DNA from: Candidatus Methylomirabilota bacterium
GTDB lineage: Bacteria > Methylomirabilota > Methylomirabilia > Methylomirabilales > CSP1-5
Reading direction: 5' to 3'
Assembly (NCBI GenBank): GCA_022615475.1
Contig: JAKEGQ010000170.1
Coordinates: forward strand, 1-25,174
DNA: 25,174 nt
Positions 1 through 7,254 of this stretch are shown here, piece by piece. The notes under the pieces were generated by a model. It did not search any database and was not told the origin of the DNA. It worked only from the letters and a program-made list of their open reading frames with translations. Each line of letters opens with the position of its first letter. Within the stretch, counting starts at the first letter, position 1. Position numbers and translations under genes: made by a program.

Positions 1-449
1 ATTCGATGGACATGGGTGTCCACGCAGATCCCCGGCTTGCCGTAGCCGATCGAGACCACCAGATTGGCCGTCTTCCTGCCGACCCCTTTGAACTTCAAGA
101 GTTCATCGAGGTCATCGGGCACCCGGCCGCCGTACGCTGCGATGAGGGTCCGGCAGACGCCGCGAATCACCTTCGCCTTGGTGCGATAGAAGCCGACCGG
201 ATAGATCAGCCGGGCGATTGTGGCTTCGCGCAGGGCAAGGATCGTGGCCGGCGTGGCCGCGCGTCGGAAGAGACGGGCCGATGCCCCGGCGGTCACCTCG
301 TCCTTGGTCCGGAGGCTCAGGAGGCACGAGATCAGGATGCGGAACGGGTCACGGGACTCTGCGGCTACCTGTCCCACAGCGGTGGGATTCCACCGCCGCA
401 CTGTTCGTTTCAGGGTGCGAACAATCGCGTCAATGTCGGTATGCTTCAT
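1..449 (-). CDS. nth: Endonuclease III (DNA glycosylase/AP lyase), 3' part missing
   Basis: Base-excision repair enzyme that removes oxidised pyrimidines and cleaves abasic sites. The minus strand is open from the ATG at 449 to the window edge, giving 149 residues. It carries SLRTKDEV near residues 45-52, the helix-hairpin-helix FKGVGRKTAN (about 120-129) and the following VDTHVHR segment. By alignment with E. coli Nth, Lys126 (K120) and Asp144 (D138) are the catalytic pair, with identical 18-residue spacing. The C-terminal [4Fe-4S] cysteine region lies outside the window, so intactness cannot be judged. No Shine-Dalgarno is evident before the ATG, and a promoter-like sequence ends 8 nt upstream, so the mRNA may be nearly leaderless. 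The family call is firm; the exact subgroup (Nth versus archaeal-like Nth) is less so. Confidence 0.92.
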   Translation of the reverse strand, partial: MKHTDIDAIVRTLKRTVRRWNPTAVGQVAAESRDPFRILISCLLSLRTKDEVTAGASARLFRRAATPATILALREATIARLIYPVGFYRTKAKVIRGVCRTLIAAYGGRVPDDLDELLKFKGVGRKTANLVVSIGYGKPGICVDTHVHR

Positions 450-457
450 CGCCGTTC

Positions 458-486
458 ATCATAACCGAGAGACAAGAGGAGGACAA
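458..486 (-). promoter_or_regulatory. Putative sigma-70 type promoter of nth
   Basis: On the minus strand, TTGTCC (481-486) is followed by a 17-nt spacer and TATGAT (458-463). The -10 box ends only 8 nt before the nth ATG, so transcription would start about 0-3 nt from the start codon. This fits the lack of a ribosome binding site. The -35 match is only 4 of 6, so the call is tentative. Confidence 0.45.
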
Positions 487-900
487 CAACCCCTTCGGGA
501 AGGTGAGGGGAGTCAAGCATCACCTTCGGCCCCTCGCTCTCAGCCTCCCGCGGCGACCCTGATCGGCGGCTTGCGGCCTGGGTCCCTCCGTGTTCACGAT
601 CCGTGCAAGAGCCGCGGGCACGGATCGCGCCTCGGTTTCCCATGCCGCCGCACGCCGGGGGGGCCCCGCCGCTTCCGGCAATGTCGCTCGGGGCCTTCAG
701 GCGCTGCCCTCGACACTCGGCGGGAGGCCTAATCCTCTAGTGTCTCCGGCGCCTGGGGCCACCGGGAGCCACCGCTGTTTCCTGCCTGATGGAATAACGG
801 TGCGTGAAGTCTCCGAGGACGGCTGGGGTGGCCGACGACAGGACCCGTTGGCCACGGAGGTCACCCCGAGAGGCCTGGAGCGAGGAGCCGAGGGTGCTGT
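463..900. other. Non-coding spacer between divergent nth and amidohydrolase genes
   Basis: About 440 bases in which I find no convincing gene. The open frames here have arginine/proline-rich composition typical of GC-rich shadow frames and no recognisable domain. An 8-bp inverted repeat GAAGGTGA/TCACCTTC (499-506 and 520-527, 13-nt loop) lies about 50 bp upstream of nth. No tRNA, riboswitch or other RNA could be recognised by eye. Confidence 0.5.
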
Positions 901-926
901 CGAGCCAAGTATCCGAGCCAAGTATC
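901..926. repeat. Perfect 13-bp tandem direct repeat next to a promoter
   Basis: CGAGCCAAGTATC occurs twice with no gap (901-913 and 914-926). It ends one base before the -35 box of the downstream promoter. That is a classic place for an activator-binding direct repeat, but a simple slippage duplication would look the same. Confidence 0.85.
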
Positions 927-927
927 A

Positions 928-956
928 TTGTCAGTGAGCAGATCCACCGTTATAAT
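928..956 (+). promoter_or_regulatory. Near-consensus sigma-70 promoter of the amidohydrolase gene
   Basis: TTGTCA (928-933), a 17-nt spacer and a perfect TATAAT (951-956). The expected start near 962-964 gives a leader of about 12 nt that still holds the Shine-Dalgarno GGAGGG (965-970) before the ATG at 975. The promoter rules out the longer open frame beginning at 804 as the true start. Confidence 0.8.
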
Positions 957-974
957 CCGGACGTGGAGGGAGCC

Positions 975-1904
975 ATGCAGACACGCCTCGGGGAATTCGA
1001 GGTGATCGACGCGCACGCCCATTTCTTCTCCCACCGGTTCTTCGCCACCCTGGCCAAAGAGCTCCCCGAATCCCCGTCGGAGTCCGATATCTATCCGGCG
1101 CTGCGAAAGCGCCTCCCCTGGGAGTTTCCTGAGAGCGATCCGGTCCGCCTGGCAGACCGCTGGGTGACCGAGATGGACCGACACGGGATTAGCCGCATGG
1201 TCCTGATCGCCAGCGTCCCGGGGGATGAGGACTCGGTCGCGAAGGCAGGCCGGGCCCACCCCGACCGGATCGTCCCGTATTTCATGCTGAACCCAACATC
1301 CGATGAAGCGCCCGCCCGAACCAGGCGGGCGTTCGCCGAGCTGGGCATCAGAGGCGTCTGCCTCTTTCCGGCCATGCACCGCTTTCATCTTTGGGAGGCG
1401 CGCCTCTTCCCCATCTACGAGACCATCGCCGCACACGGCGGCATCGTCTTCGTCCACTGCGGCCACCTGAAGGTCGGCGTCCGGGACAAGCTCGGTCTTC
1501 CCAGCCGGTTCGACATGCGCTTCGCCAACCCGGCAGATCTCCACGGCGTCGCCAAGGCCTTCCCCGACCTCCCGTTTGTCATTCCCCATTTCGGGTGCGG
1601 TTACTTCCGCGAGCTTTTGCTCGTCGCCGACCAGTGCGCGAACATTTACGTGGACACGTCGAGTTCGAACGACTGGGTGCGCCTGTCGCCCTACCCCCTC
1701 GACCTGACCACCCTCTTCGCCAAGGCCCTGCAGATCTTAGGGCCGGACCGGATTCTCTTTGGAACGGACTCCAGCTTCTTCCCCCGAGGCTGGCGCAAGG
1801 ATATCTTCGATGCGCAGATCACGGTCCTCGAGGCGCTCAAGATCCCCTCATCCCAGGTTGCCCAGATCCTCGGCGGGAATCTTGCCCGCCTCCTGATGCG
1901 GTAA
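975..1904 (+). CDS. Amidohydrolase family protein (COG2159, ACMSD-like fold)
   Basis: A 309-residue metal-dependent hydrolase or decarboxylase of the amidohydrolase-2 family. The N-terminal metal motif DAHAH has His14 and His16. Further conserved positions are the FVHCGH segment, the IPHFGCG histidine and the GTDSSF aspartate near the C-terminus. Together these form the metal site of a TIM barrel. The length is normal for the shorter COG2159 members. The ATG at 975 is preceded by GGAGGG at good spacing, which decides the start. The substrate cannot be told from sequence: relatives include aminocarboxymuconate-semialdehyde decarboxylase and resorcylate decarboxylases, and many members are uncharacterised. 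The gene stands alone between a strong promoter and the sigma-54 regulator, so the context does not narrow its role. Confidence 0.88.
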   Translation: MQTRLGEFEVIDAHAHFFSHRFFATLAKELPESPSESDIYPALRKRLPWEFPESDPVRLADRWVTEMDRHGISRMVLIASVPGDEDSVAKAGRAHPDRIVPYFMLNPTSDEAPARTRRAFAELGIRGVCLFPAMHRFHLWEARLFPIYETIAAHGGIVFVHCGHLKVGVRDKLGLPSRFDMRFANPADLHGVAKAFPDLPFVIPHFGCGYFRELLLVADQCANIYVDTSSSNDWVRLSPYPLDLTTLFAKALQILGPDRILFGTDSSFFPRGWRKDIFDAQITVLEALKIPSSQVAQILGGNLARLLMR

Positions 1905-1987
1905 TCCGAGCCCTCCAAAGCCCTTCCGCCAGACATAATCCAATCCCCTGCCGAATAAGCAACTCGCGTGCTCCTGCGGAGCTCCAG

Positions 1988-2005
1988 TTTGGCCCGATCC
2001 TTGCT
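1988..2005 (+). promoter_or_regulatory. Putative sigma-54 promoter of the NtrC-type regulator gene
   Basis: TTTGGCCCG-ATCC-TTGCT has GG (1991-1992) and GC (2003-2004) separated by exactly 10 nt, the defining sigma-54 geometry. Against the consensus YTGGCACG-N4-TTGCW there is one mismatch (A to C in the -24 element). Transcription would start near 2015-2017, upstream of the chosen start of the regulator gene, implying that a sigma-54 activator (perhaps itself) drives this gene. Confidence 0.75.
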
Positions 2006-2111
2006 ACCACATGAGGCCGGGCTTCCCATGCCTGCACCGACCGATCCAAGCCGCTTTACCGTACCGCTTGAGATCGGCCGGGGACATGGGAGCATGGCCC
2101 AGGAGCCAAGT

Positions 2112-3506
2112 GTGAAGATCGACCCAAAGAAGATCAAGATTTTGGCGGTGGACGATGATCCCGTCTCTCGGGAGCTGCTCCAGACGATCCTGGGGAGCCA
2201 TGGCTATCAGGTGCTCACGGCGACCGGCGGCAAGGAGGCCCTGGCCATCCTTCAGGCTGTCCCCGTCGATCTTGTCATCAGCGATCTCGTGATGCCGGGT
2301 ATGGACGGCCTGGCGTTTCTGAAGGCGGTGCGGGCCAGCCTTCCTGGCCTGTCTGTGATCATCACCACCGCCCACGGCTCCATCGATTCGGCCGTCGAAG
2401 CCATCAAGATGGGGGCCTATGCGTACCTCACCAAGCCGGCGACCACCGAGCGGGTCATGCACCTGGTCCGGCGGGCGATCGAGGAGCAGCACCTACGGCA
2501 AGAAAACCTCTACCTACGGCGCCAGCTCGAGGAGCGACACCAGTTCGACAATATTCTGGGCAAGAGCCCCCGCATGCAGGAGATCTTCCGGCTCGTCTCG
2601 GATCTCGAGGGGAGCGAGGCCACGGTCCTCATCCAGGGTAAGACCGGGACCGGTAAAGAGCTGATCGCCAGAGCGCTCCACTTCCACAGCCCCCGGAAGG
2701 ACCGCCCCTTCCTCGCCGTCAACTGCGGGGGATTGACCGAAACGCTGCTCGAGAGCGAGCTATTCGGGCACATCCGTGGCGCCTTCACCGGGGCCATCGC
2801 CACCAAGCGGGGACTCTTCAAGGAGGCGGATGGAGGGACCCTCTTCCTCGACGAGATCAGCGAAACCAGCCCCGGCATGCAGGTCAAGCTCCTGCGCGCG
2901 ATCCAGGAGGGGGAAATCAAGCCGGTGGGGGGGGAGCAGCCGATCAATGTCGACGTTCGGATCATCGCCGCGACCAACCAGGACCTGACCCAGGCGATGG
3001 CGGCGGGGCGATTTCGGCCAGATCTCTACTACCGCTTGAATGTCATCGGCGTCCACCTGCCCGAGCTGAAGGAGCGCCGGGAGGATATCCTCTTGCTGGC
3101 CGAACACTTCCTCGACATGTATCGGAAACGGCTCAAGCGGGACGTCCGAGAGATCTCGCCGGAGGCGCTCGCGGTACTCATGGACTACGATTGGCCGGGC
3201 AATGTCCGGGAACTCGAAAACTGTATCGAGCGGGCCGTGGTACTGACCCGCGGCGAGGCGATCCGGCCAGAGCACCTCCCCGGGAACCTCCGGCGACTCA
3301 CCTCAGAGCGCTCCCTGACCTTTGCGGTCGGGACCTCTATGGAGGTGATCGAGCGCCAGGCCCTGCTGGCCACCATGCGAGAGGTCAATGGGAACAAGGC
3401 CGCCGCCTCCCGCCTCCTGGGGATCTCTCAGCGGACCTTGTATCGCAAGATCAAAGCCTATGGCCTGAACAATCTCCTGCCTGACAAAAAGTCCAATCAC
3501 AATTGA
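2112..3506 (+). CDS. Sigma-54-dependent response regulator, NtrC/PilR type
   Basis: A 464-residue transcription activator with three domains. The receiver (about 8-125) has acidic DDD at 14-16, phospho-acceptor Asp58 (VISDLVMPG) and Lys108. The AAA+ sigma-54 interaction domain (about 147-375) has the Walker A segment GKTGTGKE at 176-183, an intact GAFTGA loop and Walker B LFLDEIS. The C-terminal Fis-type helix-turn-helix contains GISQRTLYRKI. The first Walker A variable residue is Lys where most relatives have Glu or Ser. I chose GTG 2112 because AGGAG sits 6 nt upstream; ATG 2094 in the same frame is a reasonable alternative. No sensor kinase is present nearby. The next operon encodes pilins behind a sigma-54 site, so a PilR-like role is inferred. 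Confidence 0.93.
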   Translation: MKIDPKKIKILAVDDDPVSRELLQTILGSHGYQVLTATGGKEALAILQAVPVDLVISDLVMPGMDGLAFLKAVRASLPGLSVIITTAHGSIDSAVEAIKMGAYAYLTKPATTERVMHLVRRAIEEQHLRQENLYLRRQLEERHQFDNILGKSPRMQEIFRLVSDLEGSEATVLIQGKTGTGKELIARALHFHSPRKDRPFLAVNCGGLTETLLESELFGHIRGAFTGAIATKRGLFKEADGGTLFLDEISETSPGMQVKLLRAIQEGEIKPVGGEQPINVDVRIIAATNQDLTQAMAAGRFRPDLYYRLNVIGVHLPELKERREDILLLAEHFLDMYRKRLKRDVREISPEALAVLMDYDWPGNVRELENCIERAVVLTRGEAIRPEHLPGNLRRLTSERSLTFAVGTSMEVIERQALLATMREVNGNKAAASRLLGISQRTLYRKIKAYGLNNLLPDKKSNHN

Positions 3507-3612
3507 CCCGCTGACATTGTGGCTCGTTTCTTCTCTTTCTCTCACCCCCAGCTGTCAACGCGATAGGCCGATTTAGCCTCTATAAATCATTCGCTTAGAC
3601 TCATGAGGACCG

Positions 3613-3629
3613 TTGGCACACGCCCTGCT
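3613..3629 (+). promoter_or_regulatory. Putative sigma-54 promoter of the minor-pilin operon
   Basis: TTGGCACA-CGCC-CTGCT has GG at 3615-3616 and GC at 3627-3628 with exactly 10 nt between. The -24 element matches TTGGCAC perfectly; two positions deviate overall. A start near 3640 gives a 60-nt leader to the first pilin gene. The preceding gene encodes a sigma-54 activator, which supports function. An enhancer site for that activator was not identified. Confidence 0.78.
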
Positions 3630-3699
3630 CCTCTTGGGGATAAACAACCTCCGAAGTGTTGAGTCTGACCAATTGAGGCTCAGACAAAGGAGTCCAGAG

Positions 3700-5409
3700 A
3701 TGAAACGGTGGTTCATACACAGAGGGACAGAGCAAAGAGGGGTGGTCCTGGTGGCCACTCTCCTGATCATGGCCGTTTTGATGCTCCAGGGGATAGCGTT
3801 CCTCGCGACGGCCCAGACCGAAGATACCATTGCCAGCAACTACAGGAATCACGCCCAGACCTTTTACGGGGCCGAGGCCGGGCTCGAGTCGGGGATTGTG
3901 AGTCTCCGGAATCTCTTGGCCGCGACCCCGAATCCGGCAGACGTTCAGCTCGCCGCGCTCGCGGCCCCGGCGCTGACCGATCCGAACTATACCTTTACCA
4001 CCTTCCAGGTCCAGCGCATCAGGCCCACGCCGTACGCCACGACGGTGAGCAGCGGAGCGCACGTGGGCCTCATCGCCCAGGCGACCGACTACGAGATCAC
4101 CGCCGAGGTGCGGGGGCCCCGGGGGAGCCGGGCACGGCTCACACAGGTGGTTCAGTATATGGAGATCCCTCTCTTCCAATTCGGGGTCTTTTACGGCAGG
4201 GGGGTGGACCTCGAGATCGCGCCCGGGCCGCCCATGACCTTCAACGGCCGGGTCCATGCCAACAGCAATATCTTCATGATCAACAACAGCGCCAGGTTCG
4301 ACTCCTACGTGACGACGGTCGGAGACGTCCATCGCTATCTCAAGCGGGACCCGTCGGACCACGGGAGTAACCCGCAGATCAAGAATACCGCTGGGGTGTA
4401 TCAATCCCTCAACTTCGACCATGAGTACGACCAAAACTTCAATAACCCGTGGTCGCCTCTCCAATGGATCGATGCGGCGATGAACACCTTTGGCGGCCTC
4501 CTCCGGGACAGTGCGATGGGGGTCCAGGAGATCATCCCGCCGATCCCGGATCTGTTCTACGATCCGGCCAACCCGGATGTGGTTTCCCATCAGATGATCG
4601 AGAAGGGGACGGCCACCGACTCTGCCGCGATGGAGGCCGCAAAACTCTACTACGAGGCAGACCTGAAGATCTCGACCGACGCGGCCGGGATCACGACGGC
4701 CACGGATAAGAACGATAACCCCGTCGATATCTCTGGCTGTAACGTCACTACCAAGAGCTTCTATGACAAGCGTGAACAAGCAACAATGACCGTCACCGAG
4801 ATGGACATCACGGGGCTACAGAGCTGCGGCAAGGCGCCGGCCAATGGGATCCTCTACGTATCCCGGGATGGCGCGCGCCAGGGTGTCCGCCTGGTGAACG
4901 GCGCCCAGCTCCCGGCCGGGGGCTTCACCGTCGTCTCCGAGAACCCGATTTACATCCAGGGGAATTACAACACGGTGAACAAGGTCCCGGCGGCCATCTT
5001 GGCCGATGCCATCACGGTCCTCTCCAACAATTGGGGGCCCAACAACTCCGACGCCAAGGGGAACCAGGCGACCTCGAACCGGCCGGCGACCAATACTACG
5101 GTGAATGCCGCCTTCGCACTCGGACCTGACGAAGAATCGAGCGTGGCGCAGGGCAACGGTCAGCTCGAGAATCTCATCCGCTTCCTCGAGGACTGGAACG
5201 GGGACACCTTCACCTACAACGGCTCCCTCATCGCCCTGTGGCACAGTCTGCAGGCGACCGGGAACTGGCGTTGCTGCGGGGACTCGGGCAATAACTTCTA
5301 CCGGCCGCCCGACCGCGTCTGGGGCTACGATACGCTGTTTAACACCAGCATTCCTCCCGGGACGCCACGGGGGATCCTGGTCATGAAGGGCCGCTGGTCC
5401 CAGGCCTAA
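3700..5409 (+). CDS. Large PilX-like type IV pilus protein (PilX N-terminal domain)
   Basis: A 569-residue protein whose first 30 or so residues resemble a class III prepilin-like signal: a basic start, then QRGVVLVATLLIM and a long hydrophobic helix. The typical PilX_N tail TIASNYRNHAQTFYGAEAGLESG follows. There is no glutamate at +5 after the putative Gly cleavage point, as in other PilX proteins. The remaining 500 residues are predicted beta-rich (FNGRVHANSNIFM, NGILYVSRDGA, NPIYIQGNYN), like DUF4900-type extensions, with a Cys-Cys pair near the C-terminus (WRCCGDSG). Canonical PilX is under 200 residues, so this is a greatly extended form. ATG 3700 has AAGGAG 7 nt upstream, whereas the longer TTG-initiated frame at 3613 begins inside the promoter. 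It is the first gene of a five-gene operon. Confidence 0.85.
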   Translation: MKRWFIHRGTEQRGVVLVATLLIMAVLMLQGIAFLATAQTEDTIASNYRNHAQTFYGAEAGLESGIVSLRNLLAATPNPADVQLAALAAPALTDPNYTFTTFQVQRIRPTPYATTVSSGAHVGLIAQATDYEITAEVRGPRGSRARLTQVVQYMEIPLFQFGVFYGRGVDLEIAPGPPMTFNGRVHANSNIFMINNSARFDSYVTTVGDVHRYLKRDPSDHGSNPQIKNTAGVYQSLNFDHEYDQNFNNPWSPLQWIDAAMNTFGGLLRDSAMGVQEIIPPIPDLFYDPANPDVVSHQMIEKGTATDSAAMEAAKLYYEADLKISTDAAGITTATDKNDNPVDISGCNVTTKSFYDKREQATMTVTEMDITGLQSCGKAPANGILYVSRDGARQGVRLVNGAQLPAGGFTVVSENPIYIQGNYNTVNKVPAAILADAITVLSNNWGPNNSDAKGNQATSNRPATNTTVNAAFALGPDEESSVAQGNGQLENLIRFLEDWNGDTFTYNGSLIALWHSLQATGNWRCCGDSGNNFYRPPDRVWGYDTLFNTSIPPGTPRGILVMKGRWSQA

Positions 5410-5436
5410 CGGCAAGTCACCCGTCGGATGTAACCG

Positions 5437-6033
5437 ATGCGAACCGAGCTTGGGCATAAGACACCGACAGGAAAGCGAACCCGACACGTGGGAAGCCAGG
5501 GGTTCACGGCCATTGAGATGTTAGGGGCAGTGGTCTTGACCCTGATCCTGGTGGGGGTGGGCCTACCCGTCATGATGACCAGTGTGGAAAGCGCGAGGTT
5601 TAGCGCGGCGGTGAGACAGGTGGTGGGCGACATGCACCTGGCCCGGTCAAAGGCGGTGACCACCCGATGGGAGTACCGGATCCGCGGGCGCGACCGGCGC
5701 GGCGGGGCCAACGCCAACCGGTATCGCGTGGAGGGCCGCCGCACGCCTGCGACCGCCTGGCCGGCCGAGGCGGCCACCGTGCAGCAGACGGCGGATCTGT
5801 TCGTGGGGCGGTGGATCAACCTCGGAACGAGCTATCCAGGCATTCAACTCGACAACAGCGGGATCGGGACTAACCCCCCATTTTACGCGGGATTCGACGC
5901 CTCCGGGAAGATCTGCATGCCGCTGACTCAGTGCTTTGATGGGGTGAGCCCTCTCGTGATCACCAAAGACAGTACAGGACAGACGCGGCAGATCTCGATT
6001 GCACCCGCGACCGGCCACGTCCGAGTGCAGTAG
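5437..6033 (+). CDS. GspH/FimT-family prepilin
   Basis: A 198-residue minor pseudopilin. The N-terminal segment is basic and followed by the type III signal QG|FTAIEMLGAVVLTL, with the required glutamate at +5 after the Gly-Phe cleavage site and a hydrophobic helix. The region after the helix (ARFSAAVRQVVGDMHLARSKAVTTRWEYRI) is the typical GspH/FimT alpha-1C to beta transition. The leader peptide before the cleavage site is about 22 residues, slightly long. The ATG at 5437 has only a weak Shine-Dalgarno, and an in-frame GTG at 5488 is an alternative. It lies 27 bp after the first PilX-like gene, so it is likely translated from the same mRNA. FimT-like pilins prime pilus assembly and in some species bind DNA; DNA uptake cannot be inferred here without com genes. 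Confidence 0.85.
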   Translation: MRTELGHKTPTGKRTRHVGSQGFTAIEMLGAVVLTLILVGVGLPVMMTSVESARFSAAVRQVVGDMHLARSKAVTTRWEYRIRGRDRRGGANANRYRVEGRRTPATAWPAEAATVQQTADLFVGRWINLGTSYPGIQLDNSGIGTNPPFYAGFDASGKICMPLTQCFDGVSPLVITKDSTGQTRQISIAPATGHVRVQ

Positions 6034-6054
6034 CAGAGGAGGAGCGGGGAAGTC

Positions 6055-6507
6055 ATGCGAAGAAGCGAGAACGGATTCAGCCTGATCGAGGTCCTGGTCG
6101 CCGCGGCGATCCTCAGTGTGGCCCTCCTGGCCCTCGCCGGCCTGTTCCCCACCGGCTATCAGAACATTGCCTACGGCGGTGGGATGACCACGGCGGCGGA
6201 CCTAGGGCAGCAAAAGATCGAGGCGCTCCGGAACCTCCCCTTTGACCTCCCTGGAGGCTGCACGGCTCCACCCACCGACCTCGTTTGCCTGAACACGGGC
6301 GGGGTGCCCCCCGGTGGCGCACCCTCGGAGACTGAGACGATCGTTCCCCCCCTGGTGAGAGATGGCTATAGTTTCACCCGGAGGACATGGCTGCAGCTTC
6401 AGGGGACCTCCCCATACCGATTCGCCGACATTACCATCATCGTGGAGTGGGTCGAGGGGCAGTTCGGAACCAAGACCCTCCGGCTCGACGCCCGGGTGGC
6501 CCAATGA
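6055..6507 (+). CDS. pilV: PilV-like type IV minor prepilin
   Basis: A 150-residue prepilin with a very short leader MRRSENG|FSLIEVLVAAAILSVALLAL. Cleavage after Gly7 leaves Phe +1 and Glu +5, exactly as the prepilin peptidase family requires. The body (TTAADLGQQKIEALRNLPF) matches the PilV/GspI style found in minor-pilin operons. A GA-rich stretch (6036-6050) provides ribosome binding. It starts 21 bp after the FimT-like gene, and its stop overlaps the next start by 4 bp, so translational coupling with the PilW-like gene is likely. Calling it PilV rather than GspI rests on operon context: no general secretion pathway genes are visible here. Confidence 0.82.
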   Translation: MRRSENGFSLIEVLVAAAILSVALLALAGLFPTGYQNIAYGGGMTTAADLGQQKIEALRNLPFDLPGGCTAPPTDLVCLNTGGVPPGGAPSETETIVPPLVRDGYSFTRRTWLQLQGTSPYRFADITIIVEWVEGQFGTKTLRLDARVAQ

Positions 6508-7244
6508 GCGCAGGGGTGATGAACATTTACGATTTACAGAGGAAGGGAGAGGCCGGCTTCACCCTCGTCGAAGCCCTGATCAGCGTGGGGATATTCGCCA
6601 TCATCCTGCTCGCGATTCTCCAGATGTTCGCCACGAACCGGACGACCTATGCCAAAGGGGAAGTGAAGGTCTCCATCCAACAGAATGCCCGCGTGGCGCT
6701 CGACCTCGTCTCCCGGGAGTTTCGGATGGTCGGCTACGACCCGAACCATACCACTCCCCTCCTGGGGGCCGGGACCACCCCCGCCACCACGCAGCGGGCC
6801 ATCCAGAGCGCTACGGCGACTGGCATCCGCTTCATCGCCGACGTCAACAACCCCGCGGGGACGGGGCCCGATGGGTGGGGAGACATGATCGGGTACTCGT
6901 ACGATGCGACCTGCGGCCAGCTTCGCCGAAAGGTGTGGGTCTGGGATCCGGCCGCGCTCCCGCCCAACTTCGTGGCGCCGCCTGCCGACAACGCGTGCGT
7001 CGAGCCCCCGCCCATCGCCGAGCAGCTCGACCCCACGCTCACGACGGTCTTCCGCTACTTTTACTACGACGCGGCCGAGCCCAATCCCAATCTAAAGCTC
7101 AAAGAGCTGGCCTCCCCTGTCGCGGCGGCGGACCTGATGCGGATCCAGCGGATCGTCATTCAGGTGGAGACCGAGGATGTCGCGCCTATGGCTGGGACGC
7201 ACGACTTTCGCCTGGTCTCGGACGTCCGCCTGCGAAATATGTGA
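6504..7244 (+). CDS. pilW: PilW-like type IV minor prepilin
   Basis: A 246-residue prepilin with signal EAG|FTLVEALISVGIFAIILLAIL (Phe +1, Glu +5), followed by the PilW signature QQNARVALDLVSREFRMVGYDP. Length fits PilW rather than the shorter pilins. The C-terminal segment (RIVIQVETEDV ... LVSDVRLRNM) is the usual strand-rich PilW end. The ATG at 6504 overlaps the previous stop in an ATGA arrangement; a second in-frame ATG at 6519 has AGGGG very close upstream and could also serve. PilW works with PilV, PilX and FimU/FimT as the tip-priming complex of type IVa pili, so the protein is expected in the inner membrane before assembly. Confidence 0.86.
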   Translation: MSAGVMNIYDLQRKGEAGFTLVEALISVGIFAIILLAILQMFATNRTTYAKGEVKVSIQQNARVALDLVSREFRMVGYDPNHTTPLLGAGTTPATTQRAIQSATATGIRFIADVNNPAGTGPDGWGDMIGYSYDATCGQLRRKVWVWDPAALPPNFVAPPADNACVEPPPIAEQLDPTLTTVFRYFYYDAAEPNPNLKLKELASPVAAADLMRIQRIVIQVETEDVAPMAGTHDFRLVSDVRLRNM

Positions 7245-7254
7245 GGAGAAAGTC

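Noticed and set aside
463..900. Several open frames of 60-115 residues on both strands between nth and the amidohydrolase
   Set aside because: Arg/Pro/Gly-rich composition without domains or ribosome binding sites, as expected of random frames in GC-rich DNA.
804..974. N-terminal extension of the amidohydrolase reading frame
   Set aside because: It covers the promoter and tandem repeat, has no family-like sequence, and the ATG at 975 has a good ribosome binding site.
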